Shown here in pieces: positions 34,423 through 42,046 of a stretch of 42,046 nt of DNA. The stretch is from a bacterium (GTDB taxonomy: Bacteria > Acidobacteriota > Thermoanaerobaculia > Multivoradales > J023), in NCBI GenBank assembly GCA_024226315.1, contig JAAELT010000650.1, positions 1 through 42,046 on the forward strand, read 5' to 3'. Numbering within the stretch: position 1 is the first letter of the stretch; every line of letters begins with the position of its first letter. The notes beneath the pieces were generated by a model. The model saw only the letters and a list, made by a program, of their open reading frames with translations. It had not been told where the DNA came from and ran no database searches. Both the position numbers and the translations under genes were made by a program.

Positions 34423-35555
34423 AGATCGCCGTCGTCGCCTACGAAATGGAAGGAGACCGGACCGGGGTCGGTCGCTACCTCGACGGTCTGCTGTCAGGCA
34501 TCGCGCGCTGCGACCACGACTGGCACTGGCAGCTCTACTTCAAGGGTGAGCCGTTCGAGCATTCTCTGTGGAGCGACGATGAGGGTACGGCCAGCAGGCC
34601 GACGTTCCAGCCTTTCTTCGACCGCCGGCCCACGGCCCGGCCGATCCTGTGGGAGCAGCTGCGGCTCCCCCGCCTGCTGCGCCGGGATCGGCCGGACGCC
34701 GTCTTCTCCCCTGCCTACAGCCTACCGCACACGGCCGGCGCGCCAGGAGTGGTGACGGTCCACGATCTGTCGTTCGAGCTGCTGCCCGGGGACTTCTCGC
34801 GTAAAGAGCGCTGGCGTCGGCGCCTGCTGGCCCGCCGGGCGGTGCGCCGGGCGCGTCGGGTGCTCACCGACACCGAGGAGATCAAACGCGACCTGATCCG
34901 GTGCTACCGTCTCGCCCCCGGCAAGATCGGCGTGGTGCCCCTGGGGCTCGACGAGAAATTCCTAAAGCCGGCCGAATCTGGAACCTCGGACGTCGACCTG
35001 CTGGCGCCTTATGGTATTCATCCGCCCTACCTGCTCCAGGTCGGTTCGATGCTCGAACGTCGCCACGTGGATCTTGTGATCGCCGCTTTCACGGAGGTGG
35101 CGGCCGAGCATCCGGATCTGACCCTGGTGCTCGCCGGCCGCAACCGCCTCCGCAGCAGCGGTGATCTGGAGCGATGGATCCATGCCTCGGGCCTGGGCGA
35201 GCGAATCGTCGTTGCGGGCTACCTGGAGGAAGAGGCGTTGCCGGCGCTCTACCGCCTGGCCACGCTCTCTTTCTACCTGTCGAGCTACGAAGGCTACGGC
35301 CTGCCGCCGCTGGAGTCATTGGCGGCCGGCACACCGCCGGTGGTCAGCCGCGGTCTGGCCCTCGACGAGCTCTGGCCGGACTATCCATACCGAGCGCTCA
35401 CCCTCGACCGCGCGGGTGTCCTGAAGGTCACCACCACCGCGCTCGAGCTGCAAGACGAGCGCCTGCGCGTCGCGCGCGAGGGCCAGGAGCGGATGGCACG
35501 GCTCGACTGGCGCCATGCCGCGGAGCTCTTTCTCGACCAGATGCGTTCCCTATGA
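34419..35555 (+). CDS. GT4-family glycosyltransferase
   Basis: A 378-residue GT-B glycosyltransferase. The N-terminal lobe opens with MKIAVVAYEMEGDRTGVGRYLDGLL, giving the Gly-rich acceptor-side loop. The C-terminal lobe carries YLLQVGSMLERRHVDLVIAAF and the nucleotide-sugar motif EGYGLPPLESLAAGTPPVV, the E-x7-E pattern of retaining GT4 enzymes. The start ATG at 34419 overlaps the DinB stop; the reading frame is open further upstream only inside the DinB gene. Its own stop overlaps the next gene by ATGA. A role in cell-surface polysaccharide assembly is inferred from the operon. Confidence 0.9.
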   Translation: MKIAVVAYEMEGDRTGVGRYLDGLLSGIARCDHDWHWQLYFKGEPFEHSLWSDDEGTASRPTFQPFFDRRPTARPILWEQLRLPRLLRRDRPDAVFSPAYSLPHTAGAPGVVTVHDLSFELLPGDFSRKERWRRRLLARRAVRRARRVLTDTEEIKRDLIRCYRLAPGKIGVVPLGLDEKFLKPAESGTSDVDLLAPYGIHPPYLLQVGSMLERRHVDLVIAAFTEVAAEHPDLTLVLAGRNRLRSSGDLERWIHASGLGERIVVAGYLEEEALPALYRLATLSFYLSSYEGYGLPPLESLAAGTPPVVSRGLALDELWPDYPYRALTLDRAGVLKVTTTALELQDERLRVAREGQERMARLDWRHAAELFLDQMRSL

Positions 35556-36397
35556 TCTCGATACTGATCGTCAACCACGATGGCCGCGACCACCTGCAGC
35601 ACTGCCTGAAGCGTCTCGCCGGCCAGCGCGGTAGCTACGGCGAGATCGTGGTGGTCGACAATGCGTCGACCGACGGTTCGGCCGACATGGTGAGGGATTC
35701 CTTCCCAGGCTGCCGACTGCTCGCCCTGGAAGAGAACCTCGGCTTCGGCACCGCCAACAACCGCGCCGCCGCCGAGGCCCGTGGCGACCGGTTGCTGCTG
35801 CTCAACTCCGACGCCTGGCTCGAAGACGGCGCGCTCGCCGCCCTGGACGCGGCGCTCGACGCCGAGCCGCGCCTGGCGTTGGCCGCGCCCCGGCTGCTCT
35901 ACCCGGACGGCCGACTACAGTTCGCCTGGGCACCCGAGACCGGAGTCGCGGGCGAGGCCATCCAGATGCTCCGCAACCGCTTCGAGTCGAGCCGCTGGGC
36001 GCACCGGGTGCCGCCGCGCTGGCTGTGGCCGCTTTGGGGTCCCGGCTGGTACTCGGCCGCCTGCGTGCTGATGCGACGCGAAGCCTTCGAGCAGGTGCGG
36101 GGATTCGACGAAGGCATCTTCATGTACTTCGAGGACGTCGACCTGTGCGTGCGCTTGCGGCACGCCGGCTGGCGCCTGGGCTCCGTCGACTCGGCCGTCG
36201 CCTACCACGTCAAGGGCGGCTCGCGGCCGAGCGGCCGCGGCGAGGTCGAGTACCGACGGGCTCAGCTCTACTACTACCGCAAGCACCGGCCGGCTTGGGA
36301 GAATCGATACCTGCGCTCCCGCATGCGCGGAAAGTTCTCACGCTGGCCGGACGCCGAGCTGCGGCCGGCGCTGCAGGAGCTGCTGCGAGAGCCTTGA
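35552..36397 (+). CDS. GT2-family glycosyltransferase
   Basis: A 281-residue GT-A enzyme. It starts MISILIVNHDGRDHLQHCL, then VVDNASTDGSADMV and LLLLNSDAWLEDGALAAL, where the N-S-D stands at the metal-binding DxD site. FDEGIFMYFEDVDLCVRLRHAGW is the conserved acceptor-side ED-x-D motif of rhamnosyl- and related transferases of this family. There is no membrane segment. The ATG at 35552 overlaps the previous stop by ATGA. The rhamnosyltransferase-like resemblance is suggestive only. Confidence 0.9.
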   Translation: MISILIVNHDGRDHLQHCLKRLAGQRGSYGEIVVVDNASTDGSADMVRDSFPGCRLLALEENLGFGTANNRAAAEARGDRLLLLNSDAWLEDGALAALDAALDAEPRLALAAPRLLYPDGRLQFAWAPETGVAGEAIQMLRNRFESSRWAHRVPPRWLWPLWGPGWYSAACVLMRREAFEQVRGFDEGIFMYFEDVDLCVRLRHAGWRLGSVDSAVAYHVKGGSRPSGRGEVEYRRAQLYYYRKHRPAWENRYLRSRMRGKFSRWPDAELRPALQELLREP

Positions 36398-36423
36398 CAT
36401 CATCATCTTCATGAGAGAGCGTC

Positions 36424-36741
36424 ATGGCGATGCTGCCGACGCTCTCGCTCTTTCTGGCGCTCACCGCGCTCGCCGCCGCGGCCGCTTTGCTGGTGCTCTC
36501 TCGCCGCGCCGCTGGCGCGCGCCGGGAGCTGGCCGAGCGGATGCACGATCAGGCCATGGCACTGGACCAACGATGTGACGTGCTCCAGCAACAACTCGAC
36601 GTCGCCGCCCGCGATCAGCGCATCGACCACCTTCTGACCCTGGTCGACGTCTCCGAGCGCCAGGGACGGCTCGATGGCGCCGCGGCACGACGTCTGGAGC
36701 TCTACGCGCTCGAGCTGCGCGAGGAAGCCCGGCTCGTCTGA
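36424..36741 (+). CDS. Small membrane-anchored coiled-coil protein
   Basis: A 105-residue protein of unknown role. An N-terminal membrane helix (about residues 5-26, LSLFLALTALAAAAALLVL) is followed by a basic stretch (SRRAAGARRE) and a long amphipathic helix with heptad-like Leu, Val and Met spacing (residues 33-100). The basic residues after the helix put the coiled coil in the cytosol. It lies within the glycosyltransferase operon, 26 bases after the GT2 gene and ten bases before the next. It may tether or order the glycosyltransferases at the membrane; this is inference. Confidence 0.72.
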   Translation: MAMLPTLSLFLALTALAAAAALLVLSRRAAGARRELAERMHDQAMALDQRCDVLQQQLDVAARDQRIDHLLTLVDVSERQGRLDGAAARRLELYALELREEARLV

Positions 36742-36751
36742 GGTACCGACT

Positions 36752-37837
36752 TTGCGCATCGGATTCGACGTCAGCAAGGCGCTCGCGCCGCGGGACGGAA
36801 TCGGCCGCTATGCCCGCGAGCTGCTGAGGGCATTGACCGAGATCGGAGCGAGCCTCGAGCTCTACGGCTTGCCCGCCGAGGTCGGCGAGGCCGTTGCACG
36901 TCAGCAGCTCGGCGACGTGCCGCACGGACTTCACTGGGGCTGGGCGATCGAACCTCGGGCCGTCGACGTCTTTCACTCTCTTGCCTGGACGGTGCCGCAC
37001 GCCTACCGTGGTCCCCTGGTCTACACCTGCCACGATCTGACGTTCCTCACGCACCCGGGCTGTCACCTCCTGGACAACAAGATCCACTGCCTCTCAGGCG
37101 TGCTGCGAGCCAACCTGGCCGGCGCCGTATTCCACGCCCCATCCCGAGCGACCGCCGACGAGCTGCGGCGACAGCTCGGTATCAGCGACGAACAAACTCA
37201 CGTGATTCCCCACGCGCCGGCTCGTGATCTGCGCCAGGTGGGTGAGGCCGCGGCGGCGAGAGTGCTGGAAAGATTCGGCATCGGCGGAGCGCCGGTTCTC
37301 GCCGTCGGAACCCTCGAGCCGCGCAAGAACCTGGCCCGACTGATCGACGCCTACGCCGGCCTGGACGAGTCTCTGCGCCAGTCCCACCCGCTGGTGCTCG
37401 CTACCGGCGGCGGTTGGAAGCACCAGACGATCCTCGATCGTTGCACCGACATCGAGACGGCCCACGTACTCAGCCCGCGAGATGACGGTGAGCTGGCGGC
37501 CCTCTATAGCGCCGCCGCCGTGTTCGCCTACCCTTCCCTGGCCGAGGGCTTCGGCCTGCCGGTGCTCGAAGCCATGGCCTGCGGGGCGCCGGTGGTGACG
37601 TCGAATCGCAGCTCGATGCCCGAGGTCGCGGGTGACGCGGCGCGGCTGGTCGATCCCGACGACACCGCACAGATCCGCCAGGCGCTCGACGACCTGCTGC
37701 GTCGGCCCGATGAGCGGAACCGTCTCGCGGCCCTGGGCCGCGAGCGCGCCGCGAGCTTCTCGTGGATAGAGACCGCCCGCCAGACTCTGGACCTTTACCT
37801 CCGCGTGGCCGCCGGCTCGGGTCCCGCAGCATCATGA
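36752..37837 (+). CDS. GT4-family glycosyltransferase (mannosyltransferase-like), TTG start
   Basis: A 361-residue GT-B glycosyltransferase. LRIGFDVSKALAPRDGIGRYARELL gives the N-terminal loop, VFHSLAWTVPH and VYTCHDLTFLTHPG the central part, LAVGTLEPRKNLARLIDAY the linker, and EGFGLPVLEAMACGAPVVTSN the E-x7-E donor motif. The wording resembles alpha-mannosyltransferases of O-antigen-type clusters. I chose TTG at 36752 because GAGGT lies seven to eight bases before it and it begins the domain; the in-frame ATG at 36674 lies inside the previous gene. Its stop overlaps the next start by ATGA. Confidence 0.88.
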   Translation: MRIGFDVSKALAPRDGIGRYARELLRALTEIGASLELYGLPAEVGEAVARQQLGDVPHGLHWGWAIEPRAVDVFHSLAWTVPHAYRGPLVYTCHDLTFLTHPGCHLLDNKIHCLSGVLRANLAGAVFHAPSRATADELRRQLGISDEQTHVIPHAPARDLRQVGEAAAARVLERFGIGGAPVLAVGTLEPRKNLARLIDAYAGLDESLRQSHPLVLATGGGWKHQTILDRCTDIETAHVLSPRDDGELAALYSAAAVFAYPSLAEGFGLPVLEAMACGAPVVTSNRSSMPEVAGDAARLVDPDDTAQIRQALDDLLRRPDERNRLAALGRERAASFSWIETARQTLDLYLRVAAGSGPAAS

Positions 37838-40422
37838 GTCCTCTCTCAGCCTGCACTATCGTTTCGAAGAACTACATCCCGTTCGCACGGGTGCTGGGGC
37901 GGTCTTTCCGTGAGCATCATCCGGACGGCCGTTTCTTCGTGCTGCTGGTCGATCGCAACGAGGGGCGCATCGATCCTGGGCAGGAGCCCTTCACGTTGCT
38001 TGAGGTCGAGGACCTGGAGAACGTGCCGGAGCTGCGCTCGTTCCTGTTCAAGTACACCCTGCTCGAGGCCAACACCGCAGTCAAGCCCTACCTGCTCGAA
38101 CACCTCTTCGAGTGCTACGACCTGCCCAACCTGATCTACTTCGATCCCGACATCCTGATCACCGGCTCGCTCGACGAGCTCGCCGATCTGGTCGAGCGTC
38201 ACTCGATCGTGCTCACTCCCCATCTGACCGAGCCGATCGACGACGCGGCCTGGCCGAGCGAGCTCGCCTTCCTCCAGAGCGGTACCTACAACCTGGGCTT
38301 CATCGGGCTGAAGCGCTCGGAGACCACCTCCCGCCTGCTGCCCTGGTGGCAAGAGCGCCTCTGGGACCGGTGCCTGGTGCGCATCGAACAGGGCCTTTTC
38401 GTCGATCAAAAGTGGATCGATCTCGTGCCGGGGATCTTCGACGACGTGCACGTCCACACCCACCCCGGCTACAACGTCGCCTACTGGAACCTGAACGGCC
38501 GTACGGTGACCATGACCGAGGACGGCCCACACTCGAATGGCGAGCCGCTGATCTTCTTCCACTTCTCGGGCGTCGAGCCCGAGAGCCTGGAGCAGGTTTC
38601 GAAGCACCAGGACCGCTTCACTCTGGCCGGCGTGGGCGAGGCCGCGGAGCTCTTCCGTCGTTACACCGACCTGGTGATCGCCGCCGGCTACCGCGAGTGC
38701 AAACCCTGGCCCTATGCCTTTGGCCGCTTCGACAACGGTGCCCCGATCCCGGAGATGGCGCGCTCGCTGTACCATTCCCTGAGCCCGGCGAAACGCCGCC
38801 GGTTCGGCGATCCGTTCGCCGCCGGCAGCAAGGACAGTTTCTTCACCTGGCTCAACCAGCCGCGCGGTGTCGCGCCCAGAAAGCCGCCCTACCTTTCCCG
38901 GCTGCTCTACCACCTCTACCAGACCCGATCCGATCTGAAGCGCAGCTTCCCCGACGTCGAGCGCGGCGACTTCCCGGGTTTCTGCTCCTGGCTGCTCGAA
39001 TACGGTCGCCACGAGTTCCGGCTCGACGACGCCTACCTCAAGAATTTGTTCCACGACTCGCGGGCGACGCTCTTCACTGCCGCTGGGCTCAAGCGTCGGC
39101 TGGTCAACCGGCTCAAGCGCTTCTACCACTCGGACCTGGGCAAGAAGGCCAAGCGCACCTCCAAGAAGCTGCTGGGCCACGAGCGCGCACAGTCGCTGCG
39201 TCAACGACTACGACCGTCGCAAACCGTTGCGGAGAGTGACGGCACGGGCGGCCCACGACTGGTGGTGCCGGAGAAGCTGGAACGGCTGGGCGTCAACCTG
39301 GTCGGCTACCTGCAGGCCGAGACCGGCATGGGCGAGGCGGCGCGGTCGCTGGCGCGGGCGCTGGCGACCACCGACGTTCCGGTGTCGCTGCACTCGATCG
39401 ATCTCAACGTCCTGGCGCGCCAGGACGACGCCAGCTTCGCCCCCGCCGAGAGCGAGTTCCCTTACGACGTCAACCTGTTCGTGGTCAATGCCGACCAGGT
39501 GGGCCCGCTCATCGAGCACCTCGGTATGGAGGTCTTCGCCGGCCGCTACAACGTCTGCTTCTGGCTGTGGGAGCTCGAGACCTTCCCGGCCGAGAAGTGG
39601 GCCGGGGCCTTCGACGTGCTGCACGAGATCTGGACGCCAAGCAGCTTCTGCGCGGACGCTATCTCCGCCGTCTCGCCGGTCCCGGTACGGCGCGTGCCAC
39701 TGACAGTGGAGCCGGCGTCTCCACCCGAGCCTGGCTTCGACCGTTCCCACTTCGGCTTGCCGGAAGGCGCTTTCATCTTTCTCTACATCTTCAATTTTCT
39801 GAGCTACTTCGAGCGCAAGAACCCACTGGCAATGATCGACGCCTTCCGCCGTGCGTTCCCGGACCCGGTTGATGCCCTACTGGTGCTCAAGACCTCCCAG
39901 TCCGACTTCGCGCCCGAGGCGCTCGAGCGCGTCCGCCGGCGCTGCGAGGGCGCGAACGTCGAGCTGATCGACGGCTACGCCAGCCGTGAGGAGATCGCCG
40001 CCCTCACCGCGCTCGCCGACTGCTACGTCTCGCTCCACCGCTCCGAGGGCTTCGGCCTCACCCTGGCCGAGTCCATGGCTCATGGCAAGCCGGTGATCGC
40101 CACGCCTTACTCCGGCAACGCCGACTTCTTCGATCTCAACAGCGGCTACCCGGTGCGCTACCGGCTGGTCGAAATCGAGCAGGACGAGGGACCCTACCCC
40201 GCCGGCGCGCGCTGGGCCGAGCCCGACGTCGACGACGCGGCGCGGTGCATGCGGGAGGTCTACGAACGCCGCGGCCAGCCCGATCCGGTGGCCGAACGCG
40301 GGCGCCGGCGGATCGAGGAGGACCTGAGCGTCGAGGCGATCGGCCGGGTGGTGGCGAGCCGCTTCTCCACCCTCGTCCGGCACGTCCGTCGCCGGGCGCC
40401 ACGGGTCCCGTCACCGACCTGA
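37834..40422 (+). CDS. Bifunctional glycosyltransferase (GT-A/GT8-like domain plus GT4 domain)
   Basis: An 862-residue protein with two transferase domains. Residues 1-310 resemble GT8-type GT-A folds: ACTIVSKNYIPFARVLGRSF, then YFDPDI with metal-type Asp104 and Asp106, and HPGYNVAYWNL near residue 210. Residues 310-470 are a helical linker. Residues 475-855 are a GT4-type GT-B domain that opens with GVNLVGYLQAETGMGEAARSL and closes with EGFGLTLAESMAHGKPVIAT. GMGEAARSL is typical of enzymes found with rhamnan or mannan synthesis clusters. Two different sugars may be added by one chain. The start ATG overlaps the previous stop by ATGA. It is the last gene of the operon and converges on the nucleosidase gene. 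Confidence 0.88.
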   Translation: MSPLSACTIVSKNYIPFARVLGRSFREHHPDGRFFVLLVDRNEGRIDPGQEPFTLLEVEDLENVPELRSFLFKYTLLEANTAVKPYLLEHLFECYDLPNLIYFDPDILITGSLDELADLVERHSIVLTPHLTEPIDDAAWPSELAFLQSGTYNLGFIGLKRSETTSRLLPWWQERLWDRCLVRIEQGLFVDQKWIDLVPGIFDDVHVHTHPGYNVAYWNLNGRTVTMTEDGPHSNGEPLIFFHFSGVEPESLEQVSKHQDRFTLAGVGEAAELFRRYTDLVIAAGYRECKPWPYAFGRFDNGAPIPEMARSLYHSLSPAKRRRFGDPFAAGSKDSFFTWLNQPRGVAPRKPPYLSRLLYHLYQTRSDLKRSFPDVERGDFPGFCSWLLEYGRHEFRLDDAYLKNLFHDSRATLFTAAGLKRRLVNRLKRFYHSDLGKKAKRTSKKLLGHERAQSLRQRLRPSQTVAESDGTGGPRLVVPEKLERLGVNLVGYLQAETGMGEAARSLARALATTDVPVSLHSIDLNVLARQDDASFAPAESEFPYDVNLFVVNADQVGPLIEHLGMEVFAGRYNVCFWLWELETFPAEKWAGAFDVLHEIWTPSSFCADAISAVSPVPVRRVPLTVEPASPPEPGFDRSHFGLPEGAFIFLYIFNFLSYFERKNPLAMIDAFRRAFPDPVDALLVLKTSQSDFAPEALERVRRRCEGANVELIDGYASREEIAALTALADCYVSLHRSEGFGLTLAESMAHGKPVIATPYSGNADFFDLNSGYPVRYRLVEIEQDEGPYPAGARWAEPDVDDAARCMREVYERRGQPDPVAERGRRRIEEDLSVEAIGRVVASRFSTLVRHVRRRAPRVPSPT

Positions 40423-40427
40423 AACGC

Positions 40428-41138
40428 TCACCGCCCGTTTTTCTCACGATCTGGAGTCAGCAACTCATGAGAACGTCGACTGTTCTTACGGCCTAGTACA
40501 ATTCGTGAGATCTGCACCGACGAGCCCCGCAGTTCGCGCGACAGCCGCCCGCATTCTTCGACCAGCGCCTCGACGACGGGCAAAACCCGCTCGATCAACC
40601 CCCGCACGCCCTCCGCCGTCATCTTCTCCACCGGCGCGGCCGGGCCGTCCGAGACGACTTTCAGACAGTGGACGAGCTCGGCCGAGGCGAAGCGGCAGGC
40701 GGTGGCGTAGAAGCCGCTGGCTTCCATGTCGAAGGCGCCCGGCTCGGTGTATTCGAGCTCGGGGCGGTCGACGGTCGTGACCTGGTCGGTAGCGAAGGGA
40801 GCGGGAAACGCGCGGCCTGTGAACAACTGCGGCGGGTACCAGGCCCGGCCGCTGGCGCGGTCCAGGATCTTGTGCGCCAGCACTGCCTCCCCAACCGCCC
40901 GCGTGCCATGGCCAGCGACCCCTACGTTGAGCCAAACGGCGTCCCGCTCGCCGCCGCACGTCGCGCTCAGGTGTGCCGTTGCCGCCGCCGCCGCGACCTT
41001 GCCGACGCCCGAGACGATCAGGACCCTCTGCTCGCCGCGGAAGACCTTGAAGGACCGGTCATCCGCGTCGCGGGCCAGCCGAAAGCGCTCGACGATCGGC
41101 CGCGCCTCGGCATCGAGGGCGACGACGAAGCGCAGCAC
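40428..41138 (-). CDS. Purine-nucleoside phosphorylase/MTAN-superfamily enzyme
   Basis: A 236-residue protein of the PNP_UDP_1 superfamily. VGVAGHG near residues 72-77 binds phosphate or ribose in relatives. FDMEASGFY (136-144) gives the Met-Glu pair (Glu139) that grips the ribose, and VVSDG (161-165) gives the catalytic-type Asp164. Glu11 stands at the place of the MTAN general acid. The enzyme could be a 5'-methylthioadenosine/S-adenosylhomocysteine nucleosidase, a futalosine hydrolase or another N-glycosidase; by eye I cannot decide. It follows pncA by 16 bases on the same strand and uses a GTG start. About 30 C-terminal residues are basic and look non-conserved. Confidence 0.82.
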   Translation of the reverse strand: MLRFVVALDAEARPIVERFRLARDADDRSFKVFRGEQRVLIVSGVGKVAAAAATAHLSATCGGERDAVWLNVGVAGHGTRAVGEAVLAHKILDRASGRAWYPPQLFTGRAFPAPFATDQVTTVDRPELEYTEPGAFDMEASGFYATACRFASAELVHCLKVVSDGPAAPVEKMTAEGVRGLIERVLPVVEALVEECGRLSRELRGSSVQISRIVLGRKNSRRSHELLTPDREKNGR

Positions 41139-41154
41139 GGGGTGCGACCTGGTC

Positions 41155-41817
41155 CTAGACGTTGGCGCTGAGAGCGGCGGCAGGATGGACCTGAGTGCCG
41201 GAGGTCAGCACCTCACCACTGCTGATGATCTCGACCCCGGACCTGTGCATCGCCTCCACAGCCCGCTCGCTGTCGCCCGGTGTCAGGTCGACGCCACGGC
41301 AGCCGTCCTCGATGACACTGGTCGCGAAACCGAGCTGGACCGCGTCGAGGGCCGAGAACTGCACGCAGTAGTCGGTCGCCAGACCCATGATGAAGATCTC
41401 GCCGATGCCCGAGCGGCGCAGATACTCGCCGAGCCCGGTGGAGCGCGAAGCAGCGTTGTCGAAGAAGGCGCTGTAGCTGTCGACCTCACGGTCGATACCC
41501 TTGAAGAACACCCGCTCGATCTTCGGCCGCTCGAGATCAGGCGCCAGCTCGGCACCCGGGCTGCCCTGCACGCAGTGCACCGGCCACAGGACCTGCGGCT
41601 GGCCGCCAAGCTCGATCAGGTCGCCTTGCTCTCTACCCGGATGATTGGCCGCGAAGCTGCCGTGATCGGCGGGGTGCCAATCCTGGGTGGCCACGACTCG
41701 ATCGAAGTGCAACATCAGCAGATTGGCGACGGGGATGACATCGTCGCCACTCGGTACCGCCAGGGCACCACCAGGCAGAAAATCATTCTGCAAATCGACG
41801 AGAAGCAAGGCTTTCAT
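41155..41817 (-). CDS. pncA: Nicotinamidase
   Basis: A 220-residue cysteine hydrolase that converts nicotinamide to nicotinate in NAD salvage. The catalytic triad is visible as Asp8 (VDLQNDF), Lys106 (FFKG) and Cys151 (ATDYCVQ). The metal site is Asp46, His48 and His52 (TQDWHPADH). PVHCVQGSPGAE and YSAFFDN are family blocks. It heads an operon with the nucleosidase-like gene. A good promoter with two operator-like repeats lies directly upstream, and GGAG stands nine to ten bases before the ATG. Confidence 0.95.
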   Translation of the reverse strand: MKALLLVDLQNDFLPGGALAVPSGDDVIPVANLLMLHFDRVVATQDWHPADHGSFAANHPGREQGDLIELGGQPQVLWPVHCVQGSPGAELAPDLERPKIERVFFKGIDREVDSYSAFFDNAASRSTGLGEYLRRSGIGEIFIMGLATDYCVQFSALDAVQLGFATSVIEDGCRGVDLTPGDSERAVEAMHRSGVEIISSGEVLTSGTQVHPAAALSANV

Positions 41818-41846
41818 AGGGTCTCTCCGCGGTAGGGGCTCCGCTT

Positions 41847-41892
41847 AGGCTCAAATCGAGCATAAGAATAGGCTCATACCGAGCATAAGTCA
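41847..41892 (-). promoter_or_regulatory. Twin 23-base operator-like repeats upstream of pncA
   Basis: Two 23-base units lie head to tail (41870-41892 and 41847-41869). On the minus strand both contain CTTATGCTCGRTWTGAGCCT, and each holds an inverted repeat, GCTC-5 bases-GAGC. The first unit fills the promoter spacer and the second covers the start-site region. Two palindromic sites about two helical turns apart look like operators for a dimeric repressor. An NAD-responsive regulator of NrtR, NiaR or NadQ type would suit pncA, but the motif matches no consensus that I can recall with certainty. Confidence 0.65.
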
Positions 41893-41893
41893 A
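41865..41893 (-). promoter_or_regulatory. pncA: Sigma-70 promoter of the pncA operon
   Basis: On the minus strand, TTGACT (41893-41888), a 17-base spacer and TATTCT (41870-41865) give a near-consensus promoter. Transcription would begin near 41858 and leave about 40 bases of leader. The spacer lies within the first operator-like repeat. Confidence 0.65.
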
Positions 41894-42046
41894 GGCGAGC
41901 CGGGAGCCAGAATCCGCCACCTAGGCGCGAGACACGTCGCCGAGGCGGCTCGTCGGAGTCGTGAGGCGTTCTCCGACGTTGGGAAACGTCGTGCCACGGG
42001 TCGCGGAGCCGGGCCTGGCACCGTTTGGCTTACGATTGCCGGAATC
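41894..42046. other. Window end, no gene seen
   Basis: The last 153 bases show no coding frame that I trust. Bases 41975-41990 form an inverted repeat, GACGTT-GGGA-AACGTC, with six-base arms. A gene starting beyond the window may use a promoter here (TACGAT at 42031-42036 is a candidate -10), but no -35 box supports it. Confidence 0.35.

Overview
The window is a GC-rich bacterial chromosome segment (estimated by eye at about 65 % GC) with dense coding on both strands. I infer an Acidobacteriota-like organism, possibly Thermoanaerobaculia-like. The grounds are several Ser/Thr protein kinases fused to response-regulator, cyclase or TPR modules, a PilZ protein with a long proline-rich linker, a TolC-family outer-membrane protein, and no phage or IS genes. 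This is inference; a 16S or marker-protein comparison would decide it.

Layout. 1-6412: the end of adenosylhomocysteinase, a receiver-kinase plus sensorless hybrid histidine kinase pair, an ornithine aminotransferase, and a membrane protein joining a c-di-GMP-type PilZ domain to a periplasmic AMIN-like domain. 6588-13374: a Nudix/metallo-beta-lactamase fusion, MtaB-type tRNA methylthiotransferase, a TolC-family protein, and two peptide-type ABC ATPases, the first of which lacks a normal start codon. 13478-23983: an unfamiliar protein with a degenerate class III cyclase domain, then purC, dnaB, a LolB-like lipoprotein, a TPR protein, an MshEN-domain protein, HU with a repeat-bearing leader, D-aminoacyl-tRNA deacylase, and ssb. 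24126-26741: mutS.

26825-33823 is the most interesting part. On the minus strand, in transcription order, lie a class III cyclase/Ser-Thr kinase/TPR fusion, a 65-residue acidic peptide ending in a Cys/Ser/Thr-rich tail, an APH-fold kinase, and a two-domain enzyme with an N-terminal HopA1-like lyase domain and a C-terminal LanC cyclase domain that keeps its zinc ligands. The last two genes overlap by ATGA. I read this as a compact lanthipeptide-type RiPP locus. It uses the kinase-plus-HopA1 chemistry of class V lanthipeptides and thioamitides, but the lyase is fused to a LanC cyclase. No dedicated protease or exporter lies beside it.

33910-40422: DinB-family protein followed by a glycosyltransferase operon (GT4, GT2, a small membrane/coiled-coil protein, GT4, and an 862-residue double glycosyltransferase) with ATGA overlaps at three junctions, probably for surface polysaccharide synthesis. 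40428-41817: pncA followed by a purine-nucleoside phosphorylase-superfamily enzyme, under a strong promoter overlaid by two 23-bp operator-like repeats.

Two proteins with probable c-di-GMP-binding modules (PilZ and MshEN) and two class III cyclase-like proteins suggest nucleotide second-messenger signalling. All functions are read from sequence motifs; no database search was run.
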